64,000 nt of DNA from Chiua virens. Its lineage: Eukaryota; Basidiomycota; Agaricomycetes; Boletales; Boletaceae. The stretch spans positions 248,001 through 312,000 of the forward strand of contig JAHNUO010000018.1 of NCBI GenBank assembly GCA_019787685.1, given 5' to 3'. Positions 53,283 through 64,000 of this stretch are shown piece after piece. Numbering within the stretch: position 1 is the stretch's first letter; the number at the start of each line of letters is the position of its first letter. The notes beneath the pieces were generated by a model, which had not been told where the DNA came from, searched no databases, and saw nothing but the letters and a program-made list of their open reading frames with translations. Both the position numbers and the translations under genes were made by a program.

Positions 53283-54934
53283 CTCCCAGATTGTTGTTTC
53301 TCCTTATATGGCTGGCTGTGTTTCGTTCGTACCCTCCACTCAGACAGTCGCGCATGTATGTATTATGAATGCAACGCGTATTCCCGCTACGTTAGTAGTA
53401 AGGCCTCGAGGTTAGGGTATGTCGCACTACGCCGATTTGATTATCAGCATCCCTCACGAAAGACTGTGCCTCCCGGTACTCCTCATGTGCGATAGTACGC
53501 ATGAGAGCGAGCTCCCGGATACGTGCCAAGAGGCGATATTTGGCATGTGCCTCAAAGGCTGTACGGCTCGCACGAGCAAGTTGTACCGTACGGCGGGAAT
53601 GGGTTTCTGCGACCACTGGGTTCCTCTTGGCGGAGACCTAACCAAATCAATATGGACCAAGTAAACAAGACTCGACTTGCAGTGGTAAAGTGGACTTTGG
53701 CCTTCCTGCACAGTGATGAGATCGCGGAAGGGAGTCATCGGATGGCATGGTACTCAAAGCGACTTCTCTTCTGCTTGGAAGATGACATAACTTCTCGAAC
53801 GGAGGTTTCAGGAGGTGGACGGTGAAATTAACTTAAAGCGGAGTTGCAGAGCCAAGGCTTCGTTAGTGATCATGAAAGAAAGCTGACTCAGAGACTCAAG
53901 TAATTTCCATCTTTACAACTTCCATCGACTACATGCCATCCTTTTGTCCCAATTGTCAGCAAGAATATCCCAATGCAGCTGCAGTGGTCCTCCACCTAAC
54001 TGCTGAGTGAATGTCATGGTGGGCAATGGCTTGCCAAACATAGAGTAGCAAACTACATATCCTGGAGCTGAGTTCAATGATAATGTTGATGCCACTCAAG
54101 AATATTAATCTTGGTGTGTTCGCTGTCCTTGCAAACGCTCACTAATTTACGTTTTTAGTCGATGCTCGATGGCACAGGATCGATCCTTTCGAAGTCAATT
54201 TGGACGACGGCCCGGGCGACCTCGCCAATCAGTGGGAGTCAGCAGGGTCCTCGCGATGTCGATCAAACATCATGCGAAGAAAGTCGTGTTCTGGATGCTC
54301 CGCCTCGTATACGGCAATATCACCCCAACGAGGCTCATATTTTCATGCTATCTTGAGCTACCAATTGATCACGATTCTGTTGAATCTACTTGGTAGTAGA
54401 TACCTTCTTTCGTGTCTCTGCTAGTACTACATCTTATCCCAACGAGCTGATCGATTCTGATGAAATCTTATCCAAGTTAGATGATCAATACTAGATATCC
54501 CCGTTTCGAAAGCCTTCCAGCGAGAAGTTTTCGCCACTGATGTGGGTGTGCCATAAATCATGGTGATTGTACCGAAGTCTAATCACATGTCTTCCTTGCC
54601 TTAATGACTCTTATCAACAGATAACCGTGTTCCGAGTCTTCCGACGGCAGTGTCTTAGACACTTCCTTGACTACACTGTTACCGTGTCCACATTGTGCTA
54701 AGTTTAGCAACTGGCCATGCACATAGCGTGTGCTCTTCGCTCCGATATGGATGTCCGATCGATCAGTTCTGGATAAATATGCATCTTGTGCCCACCGTTT
54801 CTGTGCAACCTTCATCTGCTCTCTTAGGTACCCGATCCCGTTTCTGGCTTCTCACTTCATATAGCAACTTTTCGCGGCATCGCCGACCTTCGTTCCGTAT
54901 CCTCACAGTTCCATTTCCCCGACCATTGCAACCA
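53283..54934. other. Spacer between P450 genes, one possible small gene
   Basis: Apart from the minus-strand candidate at 53392-53738 I see nothing supported. Several 60-110 residue frames here overlap each other on both strands. The promoter of P450 copy 2 should lie in the last few hundred bases. Confidence 0.35.
53392..53738 (-). CDS. Possible small helical protein
   Basis: The minus strand reads TVQLARASRTAFEAHAKYRL, LARIRELALMRTIAHEEYRE and VRDADNQIGVVRHTLTSRPY, ending at 53392. This is a convincing alternation of charged and hydrophobic residues, better than the overlapping frames. The 5' end is unclear, with ATG candidates at 53616 or in an upstream exon near 53738. No domain recognised. 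It may be a short nuclear or mitochondrial protein, but that is a guess. Confidence 0.35.
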
Positions 54935-57203
54935 ATGGCCACCTTAACCTCTCTGGAATCTCTGCAAGTATTGCTTGCCAACAATCTCAGCACACTGCAT
55001 CGTCCACGTGTCGTCAACATTGCGTGTGCAATTGGGGCCTTGTATGCCATTATCAAAGTCGTCCAGGCTACCCGCAAACGAATGAAGACGACTGCGCTTC
55101 GTGGCCCGCCCAGCTCGTCCTTTTTGTGGGGTGTGGGTAGAATGCTTCTTACATCTCCTGATTCCGGGCTCGTATTTGAGAAATGGGCAGAAGAGTATGG
55201 TAGTGCATTCGAGGTTGCCTCTCCGTTGGGGGGAAAGAAGATCGTGCTCTGCGACCCAAAAGCAGTCGCACATATGTTCGGATTAGAGCCGTGGACGTAC
55301 GTATTGACGCCCTTCGGGCACATTGGTACGGAGAGATTTGTAAGTGGAAATTACTCATGTCCGAGGGCTGCTCTGATCGGGCTGTGCAGGTAGGCAAGGG
55401 GATCTTGACTTCACGAGGAGAAAGCCACCGAAGGCCAGTATTCATTTGTATTTTGTTCATCGAGTACTTGTTTTGACGATTGATACAGACAACGGAAGAC
55501 ATTGACTCCGGCTTTCAGTAATGCTGCAATTCGTAGCTTGACTTCGGTGTTTTATGATTCGGCTTACAAGGTCCGTGCACCGTCTCCCTTGTGTCGTATG
55601 TCCGTTCCTGAACAGGGAAGCTAGATTAAAGGCATCTGGGATTCGCTGATTGAATCGAATGGTGGTGATAATGCGATAATTGAAGTTCAGAATTGGTGTG
55701 TGATCAATTTTCGCATTGAAGATCATGATTTCGGCAATGCTGCTGCTTACATGGTCTTAGGATGAACCATATTTCGTAAGGAGGTCCAATTACTTCGATC
55801 GTTAAAGAGTTTAACCAAGCGCGACTAGTCTTGACACGATCGGTATAGCTGGGTTCTCTCACGAGTTTGGCGCACTGGATGGTAAAAGGGCCTCAGTAAC
55901 GGAAGTATTCGATATGTTCAGTGGCGGTGGAGGAAGCACCGTGAATCTATTACTGATTCTCCTCGCCAATGCACTCCCATGGTTGGTGAAAATACCGACC
56001 AGTCACTCGAAGCTCGTTCAGAGACTGAATGACACGATGGGAGAAATTTCTGATGAATTACTGTCGAAGTCGAGGAAAGAAAAGGAGGCCGGTACCCTTG
56101 GAGAGAGAGAGGAGAAATCTATCCTTGGTCTTCTGAGTGCGTCTACATGTTCCCCAATCATAAACTGCTGAGCTCAGTTACATGATTCAAAATAGTTAAG
56201 GCTGAAACACAAGAGGGCCAGCTCCATTTGACGCGTGAGGAGGTGACGGGCCAAGTACGTATGGAGATTTGACATTGATCGATATCTGAATGACTGCTAC
56301 CTAGGCCAAAGTCCTACTGCTTGCTGGATATGAGACCACATCGAGTAAGTTTATCACTTCTCTGAATCGTACGAGACTCAATGTATCACAGTCAGTTTGA
56401 CGGTGCGAAATTTCAGTTTGACACAATGTTATTCAACGTGTCATCGTCTTTTCCTGTCCAGTGGGCATTGATCGAGCTTTGCAAGAACCCGGATATCCAA
56501 ACCAAGCTACGGATGGAGCTTCTCGAGTTTGGGGCTGACCCAACTTATGATCAACTTCCCAATAGCCTCCCGTACCTCGATGCCGTGGTACACGAAACCC
56601 TGCGTATGCATCCACCTCTCCCGGATTTTAACCGCGTGGTATGTATGCGCGACCGATGGTTTGCCACGATCTAACCTCCGGCCACAGGCCACAGCGGACG
56701 ATATGATCCCGTTGAGCAAGCCAATCCAAACTCGATCCGGCAAATTTGTCGACTATATTTCGGTCACAAAGGGGACCACGGTGTCCATCTCCGTACCATT
56801 CATGAACCGCTCGACGGCGTTCTGGGGTCCAGACGCAAAAGTGTTCAGGCCTGAACGGTGGCTTGATGAAGACGGTATCCCGGCCCGGGCGAAAGAGATC
56901 CAGGGACACCGTCATTTGTTGACGTTCATTGATGGTCCCAGGACATGTCTCGGAAAAGGGTTCGCAATCGCCGAGTTCAAGGTACGTGATCGACAGACGT
57001 TTGACATTGGTTTCCAGCTATGCGTCTGACTAATGTGCCTTTGACAGATCGTGCTTTCGGTTCTCATAAAGAACTTTGTGTTCGCGCTTCGAGATGGACC
57101 CGAGGTAGAGATCGGGATGGAGAGAGGTATCTTGCCGAGGCCGAAAGTAGTCGGTGAGGAGGGTGCTAGCGTGCCCATGCGTGTGCGGCGTTTCAATGAA
57201 TGA
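54935..57203 (+). CDS. Cytochrome P450, tandem copy 2
   Basis: This is the paralog of the preceding P450. ATG 54935 opens MATLTSLESLQVLLANNL, then a membrane anchor (VVNIACAIGALYAIIKVVQA) and the hinge TALRGPPSSSFLWGVGR. Core landmarks are FEKWAEEYGSAFEVASPLGG; QRKTLTPAFSNAAIRSLTSV (about 55491); the I-helix AGYETTS near 56325; and WALIELCKNPDIQTKLRMEL. Next are the ExxR in HETLRMHPPLP, FRPERW (56850) and the haem loop FIDGPRTCLGKGFAIAEFK. The end is GASVPMRVRRFNE before TGA (57201-57203). Introns are short and the frame is intact after splicing. It shares haem-loop and C-terminal wording with copy 1 (ILPRP, VGEEGA). It is probably microsomal and oxidises an unknown small molecule. Confidence 0.88.
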
Positions 57204-57957
57204 GCGGCGCGCTCGTTACATTGGTATATGTCACCAATTTTTTTCCTCTGGGCTTGAAGTCGATCGAGGGACTTTTCTTAGGTACAGCTAATCTTGAATC
57301 GTGGACATGTTTGAGTACCTTTTTTCAAATTTGGACCTGCATCTTTCGCCAGCTGTTCAGGGGATCAAAACCCTGATCTTATCAAATGGACAAGCAAATG
57401 CAGTAACTAGTTGGTGGTGGCAGAATTTCCTCCCTGCGCATGCAGGCTCTTCCGCGACTAATGGCCTTCATCCAATCCTTTCTGAAGCCACACTCAGACG
57501 TCTATCGACGGTCTGCCTCATCCGAAAAGGATCGCGGCACACGTGACCTCATAGACGGGCTGGTCACCAGACTAGCGCACTTCCGGGACTAATGGCCTTC
57601 ATCAAGTCCTTTTTGGACCCAGACCGTGACTCATTCAAATTCTGGAGCAACTCCCAATTCTGCCTTCCTAACTGCCAACAGCGCGATTATTGGATGTCCT
57701 TAGTCGGCGTCGCTATTACACCTTGCGTTCATGTCCCGCGCTCCCCATTGCGTACCAGTATCCACACGCGCCCACTGCTAACTCCACAGCAAGCTAAGGT
57801 GCGAACCCCGAGACTTAACTGGACCAGTGAGTGGAAAATCATATAAATAACAAAACAGCATCTACATAGCTCGATTACATCGTCAGAGTTATATGCTCCG
57901 ATAGGACTCGATTAAAGATAAGCAGCTGCACCACACAACCAAAGGGTCTTTCAATGA
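57204..57957. other. Intergenic region with partial repeats
   Basis: ACTAATGGCCTTCATC-A-TCCTTT occurs twice (about 57458 and 57589), flanking a half copy (57499-57572) of the foldback repeat seen at 43.1 kb. No gene recognised. Confidence 0.5.
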
Positions 57958-59593
57958 TCACCGTTGTCCGTCTGGTGCAATCAATGAGTAAGAAACATAC
58001 AACGATACAACTAAGCGACTTACATGCTTTTGTCTCATATTTGCCTGTTCGTGCAAGGCACGTATAGATAGTTAGTGAGAAGGATTTGGGAGTTGACGAA
58101 GACATGGACCCACCGAGACCAACGATCACGTTTTGTGCTTCCTGGGTCTTCCCAGTCAAGTAGTTCTCGAGAATGGTTCGTGTGCCCGCCGCATAACGCG
58201 CCTGGGCATCCAGGGTCGTACCGGAATAGTGCGGTACCATACCATTTCCGCCCCCAAGAGGGTTCTTCATCGCACGCCATACGTGGTCTTTGGGTGCCGG
58301 TTGAACGTTCCACACGTCACCCGCATAACCTAGATGCAGACAGAGCCCACACATGAGCCATTATTGACGTATACGAGAATTACATAGGACGAACCGCGAA
58401 GCTGGCCACTCTTGACGGCTGCAGCAACAGCATCCTTATTGCAAATGGCACCACGGGCAGTGTTGACCAACCATGCACCCTGTCGCGATCGCATGTCAGA
58501 TGAGTGGATCTGGGGTGAGTTGGGTTATCACATACGGGCTTGAAGTGGCTGAGGAGCTCAGCGTTGACGAGGCCCTGGGTACCTTCGTGAAGGGGACAGT
58601 TGACGGTGACCACGTCACACTGAGAGACGAACTCCTTGAGATTTTCTACGCGGCGGGCACGAACGGCCTGGGCGGTACCTGCATGGAATGCATGAAGTAT
58701 GCTGCTACACGGTTGACTATTGTCTTGCCTTCCGGAAGAGGAGCATAGTCGTAGTAGAGAAGCTCCTTGGGGTCGAAGGGGATCAAGCGTTGCAGGACAC
58801 GATAACCAATGCGACCAGCACCGATAGTACCGATCACCTTGTTCTCCAGGTCGAAGGCGTTGCGAGCGATTTCAGAGACTTGCCAGTCACCACGTTCGAT
58901 CATCTTATTCAAGCCAGTTAGCCATAACGCAGAGAAATATTGATATCACGGGAACAACCTCGTGGGCAGGGACAAAATTCCGGACAAGAAGTAGGATGGA
59001 CATGACGACGTGTTCAGCCACAGAAGAGACATTCGATCCAGAGACCTTGGGGAATAACCAGTCACCATCAAACGTTCCCGTCTCGACGATTGAACACACC
59101 TCCAAAACTTGGATGTTCTTCTTGACGGCAGTGTTCAGGTCGATATGGTCAGAACCGACACCAGCGGTGATACAGATCTTGAGGTTTCGCGCCTAAGACA
59201 ACTTATTAGAATGGCGAGAGCTCACAAAATGGTTTCGAGCCTACCTTCTCTATCAAATCACCACTGAGGTAACCGGGGTGGAAAGGAGTGGTAATCAAGA
59301 CTTCGGCATCCTTGATATGCTTCTGGAACTCGCTGTTTGGACCTTCCTTGTCATCTGTTACCTACAAAGAGATCAGTGCACTTTAAAGGTCGATCCGTAA
59401 AAGAGACCTACGATATATTCGTGACCGAGGGACTGAAGCCATGGGCGAAGGCCGAGCTAAAATACTAGTATGTAGGTCGACGCGTCGACGCAAGGCAATA
59501 ACGGCGACGAACCTGGTTCTCTATGGTTCCGAGAAGACGAGGCTCTGCAGTGGCTGCCTTTCCACCACGATATAGAACGGCAAGGATCTTCAT
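57958..59593 (-). CDS. NAD-dependent formate dehydrogenase
   Basis: This oxidises formate to CO2 with NAD+, a cytosolic detoxifying and energy-yielding step in fungi. The start [20 protein letters not shown] (ATG 59593) has no targeting peptide. Exons then give [36 protein letters not shown] and [20 protein letters not shown]. Next are [20 protein letters not shown] and the nucleotide-binding motif [20 protein letters not shown] (GxGxxG). These are followed by [20 protein letters not shown] and [18 protein letters not shown]. The end has [15 protein letters not shown] and [20 protein letters not shown], which carries the catalytic histidine. The last small exons give KYETKA and YGQR before TGA (57958-57960). 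About nine short introns. The length and order match the eukaryotic enzyme throughout. Confidence 0.9.
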
Positions 59594-60505
59594 CGTTGAG
59601 ATTAGATCAAAAGGAGAGATAATGGGATGTGGAACTCACAGAACAATTGACGGCGTCGTTTTATACGTGCTCTATGGATAAAGCAAGGAAAATCACGGAA
59701 GAGGCGAGCTACTAAGTTAGTACGTTGATGATCTGTTTTTAGACTTCCCGACTGAACATCGCAATATTGATGTCGGACGAGTGTCAAAACTTTGTCGGCA
59801 TTCCGTATCCTCCCGTACATCCTTTTCGAGGTGTTCCCACGAGTTTCTCCGAAGATCCTAAGTACTTACCACTTCGTGTAATATATCCTTTGTATTTCAT
59901 TCCACAGGAGCTGGTATGCGTCACGCAAGCGTGGATATGCTCATGAGCGTGCTGCGCGTTTTCCGTACTCGAGACTGGGTAATTTTCAATCATTTTGACC
60001 GGTGGGTAGCTCTCCAAGAAATGGGAACGTCAAGCTGCCCGAGAACCTTATAATTGGGCCTATGATGATCATGGTAGGTAGGAAATGAAGTAACATGTGT
60101 ATAGTTGGGGTTTATACTTACTATCCGAACTTAAGGTGATACAACTAGACGCATGAATGCATCAAATCCTGGCGACTTGCGAGTCCGAGTCGGATGAAAG
60201 AATTCGATAACTGACCGCGTGATCATCGGAAGTTCCCAGTGCAAGATGTGACACTTGGCAGGTGCTGGACTTCATATCACGCGTTCAATGCACACTACAC
60301 AGCCGAAGGTAGTCTGAGAAAATGGGAAGTTCTTCGATCGATATATGTTACATGTTACAACTAATTTATCACCAATAGAGTGTGCGTAAATCCTTGCAGC
60401 CTCGCTTCGAATGGACTAATTTACATATCGATTTCCGAGTCTTGGTCCAAATAACTCATACAGTCAATGGTTCTTGGAATCCTGGATAGTCATATCAAAT
60501 CCAGA
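59594..60505. other. Intergenic region
   Basis: This contains the formate dehydrogenase promoter (59594-60000) and the 3' flank of the DUF3638 gene. A minus frame (59784-60017) has no features. Nothing else is supported. Confidence 0.4.
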
Positions 60506-63500
60506 TCAGTTATTGTCAAGAAACTTGAAAACTATAGATCGACCGAAACTCTCACCGTTATCACCCTCAAAATCGCATTTCGAAAGTAACCGTCCGTCAA
60601 GAAGCTGCCCCATATGGGTGGGTGAAAAGCGCATTCCTTTCCTGCGAAGAGCTATCAACGCTCTCACGGAACTCAAGGGCGTACTTTGGAACGCAGGTGA
60701 GCTCCGCAAGTGCTCCGGTCGGTTGTTCGGCGCAATGAACCCGTCGCTCTCTACCTCGCACTCTTCGTCTTTTAGGTCCCTTGCATACACGCAGAGAAAA
60801 CGACACAGCCGAAGGTACGTTTCATAGTCCTTTAGATATAGCTGCCCAGCGAACACGTTCAGCTGATCCATGAGAAGTGAAGGAGATCTCAACCCCGTTC
60901 TGACAGCGGGAACGCTGTACAGGGTAAGGTCGTCGCACGGTTTCATCGTCTTGAAGATGCGAGGAGTATACACGTGGAGGTGAACATTGTCACTTGACCT
61001 GATTTCGAGCATCAAGCGCTCAACTTCGAAAGGGCTCAAGATTACGAGTACGTCGCGATTGGCCCGTTCCCCAGTGACGATCCACTGAACAGGGCGCAAG
61101 AAGTCGTCTGGCGTTCTGGCCGAATCGATGGTCCGCTCAAAGTCCGCCGTGACCAATACATTTGCACTCCAAATATGTGCCTCCTTGGTAGCTGCCGAAG
61201 TCCAAGCAAGGGTCTCGAAAGCCGGGCGGAAGGTTTGGCTTCCCGAAGGAACAATGCCTGTCTTGACAAAGGTAACAACGTCTCGATGGAGTGAATGGGT
61301 GGCCGGTTGTGCCTTTGGAGGGCGTTCCACTTGTCGTTCGCGTTCAGCTTCGTGAATCACTTCTCGTTCCTGTTCTTCGTCCATACCCACGTCGCGAGGC
61401 GCCGAAACTCCGAGCTCTATGCAACGTTCACGAATATCCGAATCGGCCAACCAGGTACTAGTAGAATTCGGACCGTGGGGTCCATAAAGTTCCTCCAACC
61501 TCTTGGCTTCTGGCTGCAGCCATTCATCCGACAGTTCCTTCGACGTCAGTTCGTCCCTACAGAAGCGTGTCCAAACGGCATATCGAGCGGTATGGTCTGC
61601 CCCTTGCTGCGCCCAATGTGGCACCCGCTGATGAATATCGTCGCATGTCTCGCGTATTGTCCAGAGCAAGATGTCCATGGTATTGATACTGCTCCGAGCG
61701 TCCTTCCTTGCCACAGAGCGGATACGCCGATCAACCTCGAGGGGCGCAAAAAACTTGATGGAATGGCCATGACCAAGCTTGCGCATCCGCATGCATCCTA
61801 GAAAGCGATAATTGGTCAGATTTGTAAACCAGACTGCTGTAAATTGTGTATACCTTGAGCCAAACGATCTTTTGTCACTTTGGGACCTAGCGTAACCGCG
61901 GCACGGAACCCGGGGGGAAATTTGATGTTGGTGCCGCGCGTATGAGCATCGTCCAGGTAGATGACACATTCATCCAACCGCTGTGCGAAGGGCGACGATG
62001 CCAATGGCTGCGTCCTTCCATCGCGCGTGAGTACTGTCAATTCATCGCCCTCGTTGAAGTAAATAGCGGCAGAGACATGCGTGCTGACATCTAACCACGC
62101 ACTGGCCAGCTGAAGGTTTTCGAGTTCGAGCATTTGGGCACCAACATCCAAGAGAACGCGGATCTCGGGCTCCTGGTTGGTCAAGGTCTCAAGGAATTCG
62201 CGGGTGGTTCGTCGCTCTCCATTCTCATGAGTCATGCATAGATAGTGATTGTTCTCTGGTTGGAGGAGATATGATAGAACCTTCGCATTGGTTCCTCGCT
62301 GATGATCGGGGTCCCGTTGGGCGATATGCCGAGGTAAGAGATATTGTCCGTCGTTTGTTCCCGAGAACCCTAGAACATAATTGAGCAAACAGGCAAAAAA
62401 CTCATTCAAAAGATCTACCGGTCAGGACGCGTTCTTTCTTCTCGACCAGATCCCACCCAGAGCACGACAACTTTGAAGGGAACTCTTTTGCTGCCTTCGG
62501 GAATACGACATTCGAAAGATAGAAATCGACTGTGGCCCGATTCCGTCTAAAAAGAGGAAATAGATAGGTGCTCCATTGCTCTGATGACTTGAGGTTGACT
62601 CCATTGAGAGAGCGCAAACACTCTGGTATAGTGCAGTCTCGAATCCAGAGGTTGTAATCCTGGGAGGGTTCATCCTGTTTGAGCAGGATTTCGAAAGAAA
62701 ACCTCAACTGCTCTTCGGTTAGACCACCGTAGTAGTAGGATAAGCAGGTGAGGATGATGGCGATGTCTGGGTGTCCAAACTCAGCTCGTTGTGCGGGGAC
62801 GTCTTTTGCCCTATAGGGGACTGCGAGCATGGTGCGTGTCGGGGCGAGACCATAGTCTACTCGCCACCGTCGTTCCTTGAAAGCGAATAGGAGGATCCCA
62901 GTGGCTAAGAGGCCGCGTAGGAGTAACAGTCCACTCCACAGACATGATTGACGAGAGTAGTCCTTGATTAATTGGACATCTTCGGGGAGGACATCGTGAC
63001 ACGATATGAAGCTTTGAATCGCACGCCGCATCTCCGAGCGCAATTGCCCAAAATTGAAGTTAGGAAGATGTCCATCCATGATGTCTTGAACCGTCAGCGA
63101 GATCAACTGTTCACCAGCATTTTGTTGCAAGACACGGAGTCGGGGAAACGATCCGGATGAACCACGTTCGTAATCTACTCCAAGAGGGAAAAGCCTTTGG
63201 AGAGCAGACGCATGCCTGTCGACGAGGCTCAGAACTTGTTGGGTGGTAGTCCATCGATCTGGGAAGCCTTCCATAGGGTTTTGATTGCCGATGGTGTAAA
63301 CCAGCTGGTAGCGGACATGCAGGATTTCGTCGCTCTCGTCCAAAATATCCCGTGAATGAGAATGGAGCCACTTTTGTAACTCCAGTAATGGCAGGGCTAC
63401 ACGGCGATCTTCTCCCTGGGGTAACTGCTTCTCTACGCTCTCCAGTAACGGCAGGGCTACACAGCGATATTCTCCCTGGGGTAACTGCTTCTCTACGCTC

Positions 63501-64000
63501 ACTAGCTTGAGCGACAAAATATGCTCTGGCTGGACAACCAGGATCCCACGTTCCTTCATGCATTCTGACATCAGTTGCTGAAGAACAGCGGCTTTTTGCT
63601 CATCGACCTCGAGGGAGCGAGAGAACGGGAGGTGATATACACGCCTATTTGTGAGACCACCAAGTCGATCTACGAGAATCTGAAACATTTGTGCCGTTAA
63701 TGCTTTCGGGACAATGACGCGGACGAGTTGATCGCCATCAGCAAGGGCAACAACGACAATAGGCGCGATCACGGATGACTTTCCCTCGCCCATGTTGAGC
63801 TGCATGGCCGTGTTCTCGCCTGAGCTTGGTGATATCATTTCATTCGCGACTTCAGCCTGGACACGACGAATGAAAAAGTTGCCCTGTAGCTGATGGCAGT
63901 AGAATCAGCTAACCAGTTTCTGTCTGAGACGCAGAAAAATCACCTGGACCATTAACCAGTCTGGATGTGCTTCAGCTTCCCAGCCATCGCATCCATCGTT
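60506..64000 (-). CDS. DUF3638/DUF3645 giant protein, C-terminal part (5' end outside window)
   Basis: The family consists of about 3,000-residue eukaryotic proteins often annotated as ubiquitin-hydrolase-related; the biochemical function is not settled. The visible part starts mid-gene (WEAEAHPDWLMVQ, intron 63889-63942, then LQGNFFIRRVQAEVANEMIS). The P-loop-like MQLNMGEGKSSVIAPIVVVA (about 63800) and VIVPKALTAQMFQILVDRLG are the DUF3638 core. MLAVPYRAKDVPAQRAEFGH with PDIAIILTCLSYYYGGL is the DUF3645 block. Two short introns follow, after ERVLTG (about 62405) and after KDRLAQ (about 61850). The last exon runs from MRMRKLGHGHSIKFFAPLEV to FGRSIVFKFLDNN (stop 60506). A 60 bp in-frame tandem duplication lies at 63380-63499. 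No stops were seen. Confidence 0.88.
63380..63499 (-). repeat. In-frame 60 bp tandem duplication in DUF3638 gene
   Basis: SVEKQLPQGEYRCVALPLLE is followed directly by SVEKQLPQGEDRRVALPLLE. The two 60 bp units differ at only a few bases, so the event is recent. It adds 20 residues without breaking the frame. Confidence 0.9.

Noticed and set aside
60506..61969. Last exon of the DUF3638 gene as a separate protein starting MCHLPGRCSY
   Set aside because: The upstream part of that frame is intron and out-of-frame sequence; the exon is reached by splicing after KDRLAQ from the preceding exon.
1..64000. tRNA or rRNA genes, CRISPR arrays, bacterial operons
   Set aside because: No plausible tRNA B-box with cloverleaf context, no spaced identical repeats with unique spacers, and gene structure is eukaryotic throughout.

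Overview
The window looks like a chromosome segment of a filamentous basidiomycete, most likely an Agaricomycete. Genes are cut by many 45-65 bp GT-AG (sometimes GC-AG) introns. The gene families are typical of that group: DUF6534 seven-helix proteins, paired cytochrome P450s, HET-domain and WD40 proteins, Ty3/gypsy elements with a DEGS protease, and a DUF3638 giant protein. No bacterial operons, CRISPR array, rRNA or tRNA were seen. I cannot name a genus.

Layout. 1-5.3 kb: one DUF6534 membrane-protein gene (minus). 5.3-8.5 kb: a broken 3' fragment of the TCF25/RQC1 gene, then WD40 gene A (minus), which has lost its 5' part. 8.5-21.0 kb: a DNA transposon of about 5.5 kb (12.5 kb with its insert). 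Its complex terminal repeats are built from GCGCAATCATTTG units. It carries a DDE integrase-type transposase, an accessory gene and a BTB-domain gene. A fresh Ty3/gypsy retrotransposon (identical-looking 415 bp LTRs, 4 bp target duplication) sits inside the accessory gene. 21.0-31.3 kb: the orphaned first exon of WD40 gene A, then an array of minus-strand genes: WD40 gene B (intact), a HET-domain ORF preceded by TPR-like and WD40 parts (copy C, frameshifted), and copy D (no WD40 part, frameshifted). 31.3-44.9 kb: gene-poor DNA with a second DUF6534 gene (plus), an inverted duplication of a small secreted-protein gene, and scattered repeats. 44.9-51 kb: WD40 copy E (plus) convergent with the full TCF25/RQC1 gene (minus), with a solo LTR between them. 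51-57.2 kb: two tandem P450 genes. 58-59.6 kb: NAD-dependent formate dehydrogenase. 60.5-64 kb: the 3' part of a DUF3638/DUF3645 gene that runs off the window.

How it fits together. The WD40-coiled-coil-C-terminal-domain family (A, B, D, E) and the WD40-TPR-HET assembly (C) form a fast-changing cluster whose domains resemble fungal self/non-self recognition proteins. Segment A plus the TCF25/RQC1 fragment is an inverted segmental duplicate of segment E plus TCF25/RQC1. The DNA transposon then landed in copy A and the retrotransposon landed in the transposon, which gives a readable order of events. The right-hand third holds ordinary metabolic and housekeeping genes.
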